A stretch of 23,949 bases of DNA from a virus (IMGVR_UViG_3300050821_003964:1-23949); one strand, 5' to 3'. Positions 11,734-20,089 are shown, counted from the first letter of the stretch. Translations and numbers: made by a program. The notes: generated by a model not told the origin, from the letters alone.

Positions 11734-14094
11734 ATGGCCGGTGCAATTCCAACCTCGATGAGTACCCCCGGCATCGGAGTCGGTGGTGACACCCCGATGA
11801 ACCAAGGCTCCCCGCCGAGTCTCGCGAACCTAGCGAACTCAGCCCGCGCGGCCAGCCCGATCCCCGGCGTCTATGACGGCGCGTCGAGCAAAGCCAGCAA
11901 GCGACAGAAGGACAAGACCCTGGAGCCGATGAAGCATCAGGGGCGTGGATTGATGAGGGTAGTGGGCAACGACGAACTGGACGCCGCCGAAAAGCGCTCC
12001 ATTGATCTGTCTAAAGTGTCCCCAGAGGTAGCGACCGACCTGGCGAATTACATTCGTCAGCGCTTCGAGAAGGCTGTCCGGCACCGCCGAGTCATCTCAG
12101 TGGATGACGAGCTTATACGCGACATGCGCGCGTACAACGGGCAGTACGACCCCGGCAAACTCCAGGAGATCGAATCATTTGGTGGTTCGGCTGTTTACAC
12201 CCGCCTGATGTCCATGAAGTGCCGTGGCGCGACAGCGCTGCTGCGCAACGTGTACATGAACTCGGATCGACCGTGGACTCTCGAACCCACGTCTGATCCC
12301 GTGGTCCCTGACGACATCGACCAGCATGTTGCCACGCTCGTGCACCAAGAGGTCCTGAGCGCCAACTCGCAGGGCCAGAAGGTCCCGCAGGATGCCATCG
12401 AGCAGCGCCTCCACAATCTCTATGAAGCCGTGAAGCTGAACGAGCGCCGGAAGGCCGAAGAGGACGCGAAGGACGCGACCCGCAAGATCGACAAAATCCT
12501 GGAAGAAGGCGAGTTTTACCATGCCCTCAGCGAGTTCCTGTGCGACCTACCGGTGTACAAGTACGCTGTCGTGAAAGGTCCAATCACCCGTCGAACGACG
12601 AGCCTCAAGTGGGACCGAAAGAAGAAGATGCACGCGCACGAGGAAGCGAAATTCTTCTGGCAGCGCGTCAGCCCGTGGGACGTATGGTTCTCCCCCGGTG
12701 CGACCCAGATTGAGAATACGGAAGTCTTCGAGCGTCAACGGCTCTCGGTGATGGACTTGTATAATTTGATCGGCCTCCCTGGCTATCGCGAGGAGGACAT
12801 TCGCGCGATCATTCAAGCCTATGAAGGTCGTGGATTCAAAGAGTGGATTCAGATTTTTGATTATGAACGCGCGCAGATGGAAGGCCGCAACAATGTCCTC
12901 GACGACACCTTCATCAATGCGATTGAGTTCCATGGTCACGTCCTCGGTCGATACCTGATGGAATACAACGTGCCAGGTGTGAACGATCCGTTCAAGCCTT
13001 ACTTCATCACCGCCTGGATGGTGGACAAGCGCATCTTCAAAGTGATGATGAACCCGAGCCCGCGCCTGCGCGTGCCCTACTATGTCACGAGCTTCGACAA
13101 GCTCCCCGGCACGCTGTATGGCAACGGCATCCCCGCGCTCGCGAACGACCTGACCGACGTGATCAACGCGACGCTCCGCGCGCTCGTGAACAACATCTCG
13201 ATCAGTTCCGGCCCGCAGGTGGTCTACGACGAGGAGCTTATTTCCCCGACGCAGGATGACACGCTGTCGCCGTGGAAACGCTGGAAATATACGGGTGATC
13301 CTGCGAATCCGAATCGCAACCCGATTACGTTCTTCCAGCCTCAGAGCAACGCTCAAGAGTTGATGGGCATCATCGACAAGTTCTCAGTGATGTTGGACGA
13401 CGTTTCGACTATTCCCCGGTACCTCACCGGTGGCGGAGCAGGCTCGGGCGCGGGACGCACAGCGTCCGGTCTCTCGATGCTGATCAACAACGCGAACAAG
13501 ACATTGCAGAACGTGGCCGACAACATCGACAACGATATCTTCGAGCCGCTGATGCAGATGCTTTACGACTTCATCATGCTCACCGACGCGACTGGCATGT
13601 TGCGCGGCGACGAGAAGATCATCGTTGACGGTGTGCGCCAAGCTGCGAAGCAGGAGCAGGACCTCACTCGCCAGATGGAGTTCCTCAACACCATCAACAA
13701 CCCGAACTACCAGGCCCTTATCGGTCCGGGAGAAGTCGCGAAGATTCTCCAGAAGATCGCGGACAACATCGGCATGGAAGTCAAGATCAAACAGCCGGAC
13801 GACTTGCCGGGTGCACCGCCTCCGGGCATCTACACGCCGCCGCCGCCGCCCGCGCCGCCCGCTCCTCCGCCGCCTCACGTGAACGTGAACCTGGCCGGGA
13901 ACCTGCCGAACGCGGCTTTGAATCCGCTCGCCGGTCTGCCTCCGGGCGCTGGCGGTGGACCGAACCCGACTGGGAACAACACCCCCATGCCAAACGACGC
14001 TGCACCCCAAGGCGCAGGCGGACATCAGGGGGTGCCACCCGCTCCCCAAGTTGCCCCTGTGAATACTGTTGCAAGCAACGTGGGACATGGGTAG
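11734..14094 (+). CDS. portal protein, 786 aa
   Basis: Dodecameric head-tail connector through which DNA passes. Recognised by position after the large terminase, by length, and by family-like stretches: the helical N-terminal region with charged helices (AEEDAKDATRKIDKILEEG), a stem region (TYGNGIPALANDLTDVIN-like, with GTLYGNGIPALANDLTDV), and the SGLSMLINNANKTLQ helix after a Gly/Thr-rich loop. The C-terminal 90 residues are low-complexity Pro, Gly and Asn with a PPPPPAPPAPPPP run near residue 701. The start is uncertain: ATG 11734 is chosen, with GTG 11704 and ATG 11758 as alternatives; none has a strong ribosome site. Confidence 0.9.
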   Translation: MAGAIPTSMSTPGIGVGGDTPMNQGSPPSLANLANSARAASPIPGVYDGASSKASKRQKDKTLEPMKHQGRGLMRVVGNDELDAAEKRSIDLSKVSPEVATDLANYIRQRFEKAVRHRRVISVDDELIRDMRAYNGQYDPGKLQEIESFGGSAVYTRLMSMKCRGATALLRNVYMNSDRPWTLEPTSDPVVPDDIDQHVATLVHQEVLSANSQGQKVPQDAIEQRLHNLYEAVKLNERRKAEEDAKDATRKIDKILEEGEFYHALSEFLCDLPVYKYAVVKGPITRRTTSLKWDRKKKMHAHEEAKFFWQRVSPWDVWFSPGATQIENTEVFERQRLSVMDLYNLIGLPGYREEDIRAIIQAYEGRGFKEWIQIFDYERAQMEGRNNVLDDTFINAIEFHGHVLGRYLMEYNVPGVNDPFKPYFITAWMVDKRIFKVMMNPSPRLRVPYYVTSFDKLPGTLYGNGIPALANDLTDVINATLRALVNNISISSGPQVVYDEELISPTQDDTLSPWKRWKYTGDPANPNRNPITFFQPQSNAQELMGIIDKFSVMLDDVSTIPRYLTGGGAGSGAGRTASGLSMLINNANKTLQNVADNIDNDIFEPLMQMLYDFIMLTDATGMLRGDEKIIVDGVRQAAKQEQDLTRQMEFLNTINNPNYQALIGPGEVAKILQKIADNIGMEVKIKQPDDLPGAPPPGIYTPPPPPAPPAPPPPHVNVNLAGNLPNAALNPLAGLPPGAGGGPNPTGNNTPMPNDAAPQGAGGHQGVPPAPQVAPVNTVASNVGHG

Positions 14095-14099
14095 GATCG

Positions 14100-14108
14100 C
14101 ATTATGTC
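14100..14108 (-). promoter_or_regulatory. GACATAATG motif (minus strand) after the portal gene
   Basis: CATTATGTC on the + strand reads GACATAATG on the minus strand, in the 40-base spacer between portal and the next gene. It matches the core seen at 11687-11695. The reversed direction argues against a simple rightward promoter here and favours a protein-binding site or chance. Confidence 0.3.
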
Positions 14109-14134
14109 AACCGCGCCACGCTGAGGGCCACCAC

Positions 14135-14452
14135 ATGAAAGGCAAGATTCGAGCAACCAACGTCATCTCTCAGAAGGTCGGTCCGACGTTCACCGAGAAT
14201 GATCCCGCCAAGTTCAAAGGCGAAGGCAAAACCAAGGGTAAGACAATGGCAAACGGAATCGTTTCTGAGGGCAAAGGCCCGACCATCACTTGCAACGAGA
14301 CCCACATCCCGACGATGAACGCGGACAAGCCCGCGCCCGAGTCGAAGGTGAAGAAGGAATCGAAGGGCACCGACGTGTTCGACGCGCCGAAGCCGAGCAA
14401 CCATGATTTCCCCGGCGCACCCTACGAACTCAAGACGCACTACGCGAAGTGA
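14135..14452 (+). CDS. basic hypothetical protein, 105 aa
   Basis: ATG at 14135 has GAGGG seven bases upstream; the longer frame overlapping portal is less likely. The protein is Lys-rich (MKGKIRATN, KFKGEGKTKGKTM, KVKKESKG) with polar loops and no hydrophobic core, suggesting partial disorder. It sits between portal and scaffold, where small head-decoration or assembly proteins occur in some phages. Function not recognised. Confidence 0.6.
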   Translation: MKGKIRATNVISQKVGPTFTENDPAKFKGEGKTKGKTMANGIVSEGKGPTITCNETHIPTMNADKPAPESKVKKESKGTDVFDAPKPSNHDFPGAPYELKTHYAK

Positions 14453-14459
14453 GAACGCC

Positions 14460-14702
14460 ATGAGCGAACCTGGAACCAAAGTTCCGCCGAGCCTGTTCCC
14501 GAAAGAGGACGGCGGAACGAAATTGAAGTGCGCCCCCGGATGCAAATGCATCAAGTGCAGCGACATCCAATTCGGACGAGCGTCCGACATCGGTACGGCA
14601 CCCACCAGCCGTGTGTACACCCGCGACTACAAGAAAGTTGGTCGCTCCGAGGGTGACACCGACCTGGTTACAGCCGCACTAGGGAACCCCCTAGGTCTAT
14701 GA
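14460..14702 (+). CDS. small protein with a CxxxCxCxxC cluster, 80 aa
   Basis: ATG at 14460, eight bases after the previous stop. Four Cys occur within ten residues in CAPGCKCIKC (about residues 24-33), a spacing that could hold one zinc ion or form disulfides. The rest is polar (PSLFPKEDGGTKLK; TRDYKKVGRSEGDTD). A hairpin CTAGGG-AACC-CCCTAG (14679-14694) lies at its 3' end, just upstream of the next start. It overlaps the next gene by four bases. No family recognised. Confidence 0.6.
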   Translation: MSEPGTKVPPSLFPKEDGGTKLKCAPGCKCIKCSDIQFGRASDIGTAPTSRVYTRDYKKVGRSEGDTDLVTAALGNPLGL

Positions 14703-14914
14703 GCACATCCAGACAGGAACTTGCGGAGAATCTTCTCCGCTTAAAAGACAACGGCCATTGGCGTCATTACGTCAGTATGCTTGAAACCAAGTACAACAAG
14801 CGTGTCGAGGCCCTTCTCAACTCTGATTTCCCGGACGAGGCACTTCGTGGTGAATGCCGAGCCCTTCTCAACCAACTGAAAGACATCCACGGCAACTCAG
14901 GAACCCCATCATGA
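14699..14914 (+). CDS. small helical hypothetical protein, 71 aa
   Basis: Coupled by ATGA-type overlaps to both neighbours. It is charged and predicted mostly helical (QELAENLLRLKDNGHWRHY, KYNKRVEALLNSD, GECRALLNQLKDIHG). Such short helical proteins between portal and scaffold in short-tailed phages are often unnamed. The ribosome site is poor (AGG, six bases before the ATG) and lies partly in the preceding hairpin, so translation may depend on coupling. Function unknown. Confidence 0.6.
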   Translation: MSTSRQELAENLLRLKDNGHWRHYVSMLETKYNKRVEALLNSDFPDEALRGECRALLNQLKDIHGNSGTPS

Positions 14915-16017
14915 CCCAACCAGCCCAAATCTCCCCGACTTCGAACCTCCCGCCCGCCGCGCGCGCCCAAGTGGTCGCCGCGAACAAGCTCATTGCCGAG
15001 TTGAACGCCAAACCAGGGCAGATTCCGGCTGGCACCGAGGTCCAAACGATGCCGGACGACCAGCGCCCCGGCGCGAATGAGAACAACGACCGCCGTTGGG
15101 TCCCGGCGAGCACGCAGAATCAGCCGCCGCAGCCCGCCGCCGAGCAGCCGCGCAGCTTCGCGCCGCCGCCCGCGCCCGCCGACACGCGCGCACCCGAGGG
15201 AGAGGACTGGGCGCAGAAGTACCGGAGCCTTCAGGGCAAGTACAACAGCGAAATGGCCTCGCTCCGCGAGATCATGGCTGCTCAACAGCAGACGATGGAC
15301 AAGCTGATCGAGCGCGGCGGCATGCCGAGCGTCGCACCGGCCCCCACCGTCGAGAAGTCGCCCGAGGAAACCCTCAAAGAACTCGGCGCGACCGACAAAG
15401 AGATCGAAGATTACGGCGAGTTGCTGCCCATCGTGGCGCGTCTTGCCAACAACATGATTCGTCCCACCATGCAGAAGCTCGAAACCGAGCTTGCCCGGAC
15501 GAAAGCAGCCGCTGGCACCGTCGCCAAGGCTCAAATGAAGTCCAGTCAGGACCTGATGTTCCAGACCATGGATGCGAATCCGGCCATCAGGGGCTGGCGC
15601 GTCATCAACGAGGATGAGAATTTCCTTGCGTGGCTGGACGGTGTTGACATATTCTCTGGTACGACTCGTCGGGCAAGCCTGACGGGGGCTTTTCAGAACC
15701 TTGACACAGCACGGGTCACGGCCATCTTCGAAAAGTTTATACAGGAAGACTCTGTTCGCAGATCAACGTCGGGTCCCCAAGTGGACGCCAACACACTGAT
15801 CGCCCCTGGTGTTCCAAGGGGTGGCGCGGCGGAAGCTCCTGGAGGCGCAAACGATAGAAAAATCTGGACCGAAAGCGAGATCAGAAATTTCTACACACGT
15901 GTTAGGAAGAAGCAGATCAGCCAAGAAGACTACGCGCGCTTCTCGGCAGATATAGCAGCCGCCACGCAAGAAGGGCGAATCAAGCCCGACCGGCGTGACC
16001 ACCATGCCAACAGTTAA
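14911..16017 (+). CDS. scaffolding protein (probable), 368 aa
   Basis: The protein guides coat assembly and leaves or is degraded before maturation. It has a Pro/Gln/Ala-rich N-terminal 90 residues, a coiled coil at about 98-130 (WAQKYRSLQGKYNSEMASLR), a second helix near 180-215, and a C-terminal pattern I associate with phage scaffolds: AWLDGVDIFSGTTRR, then RVTAIFEKFIQE, then EIRNFYTRVRKK and a final AAATQEGRI. Position directly before the capsid gene fits. Overlaps the upstream gene by four bases. No protease motif is seen. Confidence 0.8.
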   Translation: MTQPAQISPTSNLPPAARAQVVAANKLIAELNAKPGQIPAGTEVQTMPDDQRPGANENNDRRWVPASTQNQPPQPAAEQPRSFAPPPAPADTRAPEGEDWAQKYRSLQGKYNSEMASLREIMAAQQQTMDKLIERGGMPSVAPAPTVEKSPEETLKELGATDKEIEDYGELLPIVARLANNMIRPTMQKLETELARTKAAAGTVAKAQMKSSQDLMFQTMDANPAIRGWRVINEDENFLAWLDGVDIFSGTTRRASLTGAFQNLDTARVTAIFEKFIQEDSVRRSTSGPQVDANTLIAPGVPRGGAAEAPGGANDRKIWTESEIRNFYTRVRKKQISQEDYARFSADIAAATQEGRIKPDRRDHHANS

Positions 16018-16054
16018 AATTTGATATCGGAGTGCGTCTCCGGGAGTTTTGAAA

Positions 16055-17143
16055 ATGAGTTACCCAATTTCAGGCAGTCCGTACCTTGGCTCGAACCCGA
16101 GTCCTGCGTATACCGGCGTCTTTATCCCGACCATCTGGTCTGGAAAGTTCGTCGAGAAGTTCTACGATGCGACCGTGCTCGGTGCGATTGCGTCCACGGA
16201 CTATGAAGGCGAGATTCGCAACTACGGCGATACCGTCAACATCCGCACCCATCCGACGATCACGATCAACACGTATGCGGCCAACCAGGCCCTGACCGTG
16301 CAGCGTCCGTCGAGCCCGCTGGTGCAGTTGCAGATCAACCAAGGCGCGTACTTCAACACCGTCCTCGACGACGTGATGGAGATTCAGGCCGACGTTGACT
16401 TGCTGAGCAACTGGGCCGACAACGCATCGGAGCAGATGAAGGTCTACGTTGATAGCGCCATCCTGACCATCGACAGCATCGGAAACGCGGTTGATCCCGC
16501 CAACCGTGGAACTGCCGCTGGCCGCTTGTCCGCTTCGATCAACCTCGGATACAGCGCGAACACCCTGGTTGCCGCGAGCACCCAAGGCGTCCCGCTCTCC
16601 GTTGGTTCGGTCGCTGCTGGTACCGGCACTGGCAATACCAACACCAACGCTCGCAAGATTGTCGATTACATAATCGACGCGGGTCTGGTTCTCGATGAAC
16701 AGCGCGTTCCGGAAACCGGTCGCTGGATCGTCCTCCCGGCATGGGCCGCTGCGATGATCAAGCGTTCGAACTTCCAGCAGGCTTACCTGACCGGAGACGC
16801 GGTGTCCATCGCGCGCAATGGTCGGCTCGGCATGATCGACCGCTTCACGGTGTACGTGTCCAACCTGCTGCCCATCGGCAACAGCGGAAACACGTCGGCG
16901 ACCGGCACCACCTACCCTGAGTTGGCCTCGGCCAGCAACGGCGGCGGTCTGGCGGCTGGCGAGTATGCGAGCTACTTCGGCCACAGCTTGGGCCTGACCT
17001 TTGCGTCGCAGATGACCAAGGTCGAGACCCTGCGGTCCGAGAGCACGTTCGGCACCTTGATGCGCGGTCTGCAAGTCTGGGGCTTCCAAGTTGTGAATCC
17101 GACCTTGGTCGGGTGCGCGATTCTGAAGAACTCTGGCCTGTAA
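16055..17143 (+). CDS. major capsid protein, 362 aa
   Basis: Start ATG at 16055 with GGGAG eight bases upstream, a strong site as expected for an abundant protein. The N-terminal part reads like a P22/HK97-type coat: FIPTIWSGKFVEKFYDATVL, then EIRNYGDTVNIRTHPTI, a helical spine near 110-150, and a C-terminal strand-rich end (YFGHSLGLTFASQMTKVE, LRGLQVWGFQVVNP-like). The length fits coat proteins of this type. It follows the scaffold and is closed by a strong terminator. No frameshift extension was found. Confidence 0.88.
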   Translation: MSYPISGSPYLGSNPSPAYTGVFIPTIWSGKFVEKFYDATVLGAIASTDYEGEIRNYGDTVNIRTHPTITINTYAANQALTVQRPSSPLVQLQINQGAYFNTVLDDVMEIQADVDLLSNWADNASEQMKVYVDSAILTIDSIGNAVDPANRGTAAGRLSASINLGYSANTLVAASTQGVPLSVGSVAAGTGTGNTNTNARKIVDYIIDAGLVLDEQRVPETGRWIVLPAWAAAMIKRSNFQQAYLTGDAVSIARNGRLGMIDRFTVYVSNLLPIGNSGNTSATGTTYPELASASNGGGLAAGEYASYFGHSLGLTFASQMTKVETLRSESTFGTLMRGLQVWGFQVVNPTLVGCAILKNSGL

Positions 17144-17165
17144 TCGCCCTCGGGTGATGTGAATC

Positions 17166-17203
17166 AAGGGGGCTACTGAGAAATCGGTAGTCCCCTTTTC
17201 TTC
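17166..17203 (+). terminator. intrinsic terminator after the capsid gene, GAAA tetraloop
   Basis: AAGGGGGCTACTGA (17166-17179) pairs with TCGGTAGTCCCCTT (17184-17197), including two G-T pairs, around a GAAA loop, and TTTTCTTCTT overlaps and follows the stem (17196-17205). A very stable rightward terminator placed 22 bases after the capsid stop. It should make capsid mRNA the distal end of the head transcript, with partial read-through or a new promoter for the connector genes. Confidence 0.85.
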
Positions 17204-17219
17204 TTCAGGAGAACGTGAC

Positions 17220-17639
17220 ATGAGCAGCTATGTTGGAAAGACAATCGATCAGTGCATTCTTGAGGCTCGACAGATGGTCAATGACGCATCCGAGCCCTAC
17301 CGCAATTCAGACGAGACCTATCTCGGGTACCTGAACTCCGCGCTGTTGACCGTCTACACGGTCCGGCCCGACGCGTTCATCGGCAACTTCACCCAAGGGA
17401 TTCTCTCGCAGGCGCCGGTGATTCAGTACGACACCACCGACCTTCAGGTCGTTGATGGCATCGCGAACCCGACGCCGCCCGCTCCCGCTACCCAGTTCCC
17501 GCTGGATCAGCGCTTCTTCTACAACCCGGTCGTGGTGTACCTCGCCGCGCGGGTCGAGATCGCCGACGACGAGTACGTGGACACGCAGCGTTCCGCGCAG
17601 TTGATGGCGTCCTTCATCCAGCAACTCCGGGGGCCATAA
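17220..17639 (+). CDS. head-tail adaptor-like protein, 139 aa
   Basis: AGGAG eight bases upstream. The pattern TIDQCILEARQMVNDA, DETYLGYLNSALLTVYTVRPDAF and a C-terminal helix with DTQRSAQLMASFIQQL resembles the small connector (gp4/DUF6682-like) proteins that follow coat genes in short-tailed phages and bind below the portal. Position is consistent. The match is from memory; an HMM search would be decisive. Confidence 0.65.
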   Translation: MSSYVGKTIDQCILEARQMVNDASEPYRNSDETYLGYLNSALLTVYTVRPDAFIGNFTQGILSQAPVIQYDTTDLQVVDGIANPTPPAPATQFPLDQRFFYNPVVVYLAARVEIADDEYVDTQRSAQLMASFIQQLRGP

Positions 17640-17642
17640 GCC

Positions 17643-18368
17643 ATGGCGATTATCACACTCGATGGCGGTCAATCCAGCGCGGCGCTCGGCGGTCAAACGA
17701 TCACCTACGTGCAGCAGATGGTCGCCCAGCAGGTTGCCGGTGCTCCCGACACTCTGATCGGCGCGCACCTGACGCGCGTCCTCAACGATTTCTATACGCG
17801 CTCCACCGCATGGCGCGCGAACGTCGGCCCATACGCGATCAACGGGGGCCAGGATGTCGTGCTGCTCAATCCGATAGATCAGAACACCCGGCTCCAGTTC
17901 GTGCTCGGCGCGTTCATGTTCCCCTTCAATCAGGCGAACGATCCGCTCCCCTTGGTCCCGAGCGTGCGACAGTTCCTCGGTGGATCGCCCGCGCCGCCGA
18001 CGCGCTACTACATGCAGGTGCCCGACCAGATGGTCCTGTACCCGAAGCCCGACAAGTCGTATGGCAACATTTTGTACGTGTACGGGTCGCTTGTTCCCAC
18101 GACTCTGGCAGCAATCCTTCCGGACATGTCCTACACGCAGCACGCCGACGCGCTCATATGGGGCACGCTCGCGCGCCTGTACATGATGCCGAAGAAGCCC
18201 TGGTCCGATAAGGAACTGGCCCAGCAATACCAGAAGCAGTACCGGCAGGAAATCCTGCTGTATCGCGACCTCGCGAACCGGGGCTACGGACCGGCCAACA
18301 CCGGCTTCCGCTTCCCACCGTTCGCTGGCCGCGCCGGGTCGCAGATTCTCCCGAGGGCGTCGGGATGA
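17643..18368 (+). CDS. connector or tail structural protein, 241 aa
   Basis: Lies three bases after the adaptor gene and overlaps the next by four. The second half (RYYMQVPDQMVLYPKPDKSY, GNILYVYGSLVPTT, then a C-terminal helix HADALIWGTLARLYMMPKKP and YQKQYRQEILLYRDLANRG) is the kind of beta-body plus helical tail seen in phage adaptor or neck proteins. Probably part of the head-tail connector. The exact family is not recognised. Confidence 0.6.
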   Translation: MAIITLDGGQSSAALGGQTITYVQQMVAQQVAGAPDTLIGAHLTRVLNDFYTRSTAWRANVGPYAINGGQDVVLLNPIDQNTRLQFVLGAFMFPFNQANDPLPLVPSVRQFLGGSPAPPTRYYMQVPDQMVLYPKPDKSYGNILYVYGSLVPTTLAAILPDMSYTQHADALIWGTLARLYMMPKKPWSDKELAQQYQKQYRQEILLYRDLANRGYGPANTGFRFPPFAGRAGSQILPRASG

Positions 18369-18769
18369 GCAGCTTCGTTTACAACCAAGCCCGCACAGAC
18401 TTCGCGACCGCGCAGATCAACTGGATCACGGCGGACATTCGCATGGCATTCACGAACGGTAACTATGCGCCGAGTCTCGACGACCTCACCGTAGCCGACG
18501 TTGGTGCTGGCAACCTGATCGTGCGCGACGTGATCCTTGCCAACAAGAACGTGGTGAATGGCATTTGCAGCGGGACGATCCCCGCGTTCAATGCGTTCAT
18601 CGAGCCCGCGCCCGTGATCGGTGTGCTGATTTACATCCTCGGCAGCGACGACTCGCATTCGCGGGTGATTTATTACAGCGACGACGGGATCGGTTTTCCG
18701 TTCACACCACAGGGGTTCAACTATTTGGTAGCATTCGACCAGACGAGCGGCGGATTCTTCGAGGTCTGA
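18365..18769 (+). CDS. tail/virion structural protein, 134 aa
   Basis: ATGA overlap with the upstream gene. The opening SFVYNQARTDFATAQINWIT followed by ADIRMAFTNGNYAPSLDD is a pattern I associate with small tail-associated proteins, widespread in phages, that start with a similar 'YN.....a...i.w....i...l....Y.p..d' segment. The remainder is beta-rich with Gly and aromatic residues (IYYSDDGIGFPFTPQG). Placement among fibre genes supports a particle protein. Specific role unknown. Confidence 0.6.
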   Translation: MSSFVYNQARTDFATAQINWITADIRMAFTNGNYAPSLDDLTVADVGAGNLIVRDVILANKNVVNGICSGTIPAFNAFIEPAPVIGVLIYILGSDDSHSRVIYYSDDGIGFPFTPQGFNYLVAFDQTSGGFFEV

Positions 18770-18770
18770 C

Positions 18771-19172
18771 ATGGCTTATACGGCACCGGTTTATTACACG
18801 AGCCAGATATATCCGGTGGTCGCTGTTGAGGCGATAAAGACCGGTGGCAGTGTGCGTAATACGGCGACGTATTTCGAGCCGCTCGCCGAGGAGAATTTTA
18901 AAATCGGCGGAGACTTCCTTGCCGGGACTCTGACCACCAACCTGTTGAGTTACAACAATGGGGTGCCTGACGAGTTCCAGACAGGCGGTGATTTTGTCGC
19001 GGGAACATTTGCCCCCGGCCTGGTGACTTACACTTTCTGGCCCGAAGAGAATATGAAGGTGAACGGTGACTTTTTGGCAGGTACAATCGCGAACGCGTTG
19101 ACGACTTACACTCGATGGCCTATAGAGAACATGAAAATGAACGGCGATTTTATAGCAGGTACTCTCACATGA
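18771..19172 (+). CDS. 26-residue tandem-repeat virion protein, 133 aa
   Basis: After a 42-residue start (MAYTAPVYYTSQIYPVVAVE...), the protein is built of three complete and one partial 26-residue repeats: residues 43-68, 69-94, 95-120 and 121-133. Each has the core GGDFLAGT or NGDFLAGT at positions 4-11, then a Leu/Thr/Tyr segment (LLSYNN, LVTYTF, LTTYTR) and W-P-E/I-E-N. Such repeats suggest a beta-type fibre or spacer, or a sheet that binds other virion proteins. The last unit overlaps the next gene's ATG. The repeat is visible; the role is inferred. Confidence 0.75.
   Translation: MAYTAPVYYTSQIYPVVAVEAIKTGGSVRNTATYFEPLAEENFKIGGDFLAGTLTTNLLSYNNGVPDEFQTGGDFVAGTFAPGLVTYTFWPEENMKVNGDFLAGTIANALTTYTRWPIENMKMNGDFIAGTLT
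18897..19169 (+). repeat. 78-bp tandem coding repeat, 3.5 copies
   Basis: Codes for the 26-residue units of the gene above, with units starting at 18897, 18975, 19053 and 19131. The DNA copies have diverged, but the GGN-GAY-TTT/C core is kept. Copy number may vary between related phages. Confidence 0.75.
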
Positions 19173-20089
19173 ACAACGTAATCAAAATCCACACAGCGCT
19201 GCGCGGCATGTATAAGCTTGAGGCTGTGCGTCCGGACGGATCAAAGCGCCTGCTCGCTGATTGGTTCCCCAACTTGATCACCGACAACGGACTTGAGATC
19301 ATCGGCAACACTGGTGGGTTCCTTCAGTCTTGTTGTGTCGGGTCCGGCAATACCGCTCCCACGAATGCTGACACAGCGCTCCAATCATTCGTAGCAAGTA
19401 GCAACAGCAATACGTCGTTCACTCGTACCGCTCAATCCTCACCCCCGTATTTCGGAACGTCCACTGCGACCTACCGATTCAACATCGGCGTTGCCACCGG
19501 CAACTTGTCTGAGGTTGGCATGGGGCCTAACACTGGCGGTGTGAATTTGTTCAGTCGCGCTCTGATTCTCGACTCACTCGGCTCGCCGACAACCATCACG
19601 GTGCTGTCTTCGGAAGCACTCGACGTGACATACCAGATTCAAGAGTACGTGCCAACTGCGGACGTGACCGGGACTGTGGTGATTGCTGGCGTATCGTATG
19701 GCTATACACTCCGAGCGATGGCTGCCACGAGCGCAGCGTCATGGTCCCCGTATATTGTCGGCGGACAGGGCGGCACGACCAATCTGACCGTTGGTCAGGG
19801 AACCATCGGCGCTGTCACTGCATCTAGCCCGACTTACACGGGCACCGGCAACCCTGATTCGGCCACGTTGCAGACCTACGGCGCTGGAAACCACTATCGC
19901 GATACCGTATTTGGCTTCGGCCTGACTGTTGGCAACGTGTCTGGTGGCATCAACTGCTTCCATTATTTTTGCGGAACCAGCTACAACGACTTGGGCGCGT
20001 TCCAATGCCAATTGTCGGCGTCGATCCCCAAGGACGGAACCACAGTGATGTCTCTCACCGTTCGCCACACCTGGGGTCGGTACCCGTAA
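19169..20089 (+). CDS. tail or fibre structural protein, 306 aa
   Basis: ATGA overlap with the repeat protein; AGGT lies eight bases before the ATG. N-terminal segment NVIKIHTALRGMYKLEAVRP, then LLADWFPNLITDNGLEIIG, matches a theme found in phage particle proteins that begin with a short beta domain and a 'N.itd.Gl..ig' motif. The rest is Gly, Ser, Thr and Asn-rich beta sequence, as in fibre or appendage proteins, ending with TVRHTWGRYP. Two paired Cys near the start (SCCVG) are unusual. A specific receptor role is not shown. Confidence 0.65.
   Translation: MNNVIKIHTALRGMYKLEAVRPDGSKRLLADWFPNLITDNGLEIIGNTGGFLQSCCVGSGNTAPTNADTALQSFVASSNSNTSFTRTAQSSPPYFGTSTATYRFNIGVATGNLSEVGMGPNTGGVNLFSRALILDSLGSPTTITVLSSEALDVTYQIQEYVPTADVTGTVVIAGVSYGYTLRAMAATSAASWSPYIVGGQGGTTNLTVGQGTIGAVTASSPTYTGTGNPDSATLQTYGAGNHYRDTVFGFGLTVGNVSGGINCFHYFCGTSYNDLGAFQCQLSASIPKDGTTVMSLTVRHTWGRYP

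Noticed and set aside
12547-13356. 269-aa leftward open frame inside the portal gene
   Set aside because: Long antisense frames are common opposite GC-rich coding DNA, and the portal reading frame is clear across this whole stretch.
16070-17221. 383-aa leftward open frame over the capsid gene
   Set aside because: It is antisense to the capsid gene, is very Arg/Val/Asp-rich and has no ribosome site; a codon-composition artefact.
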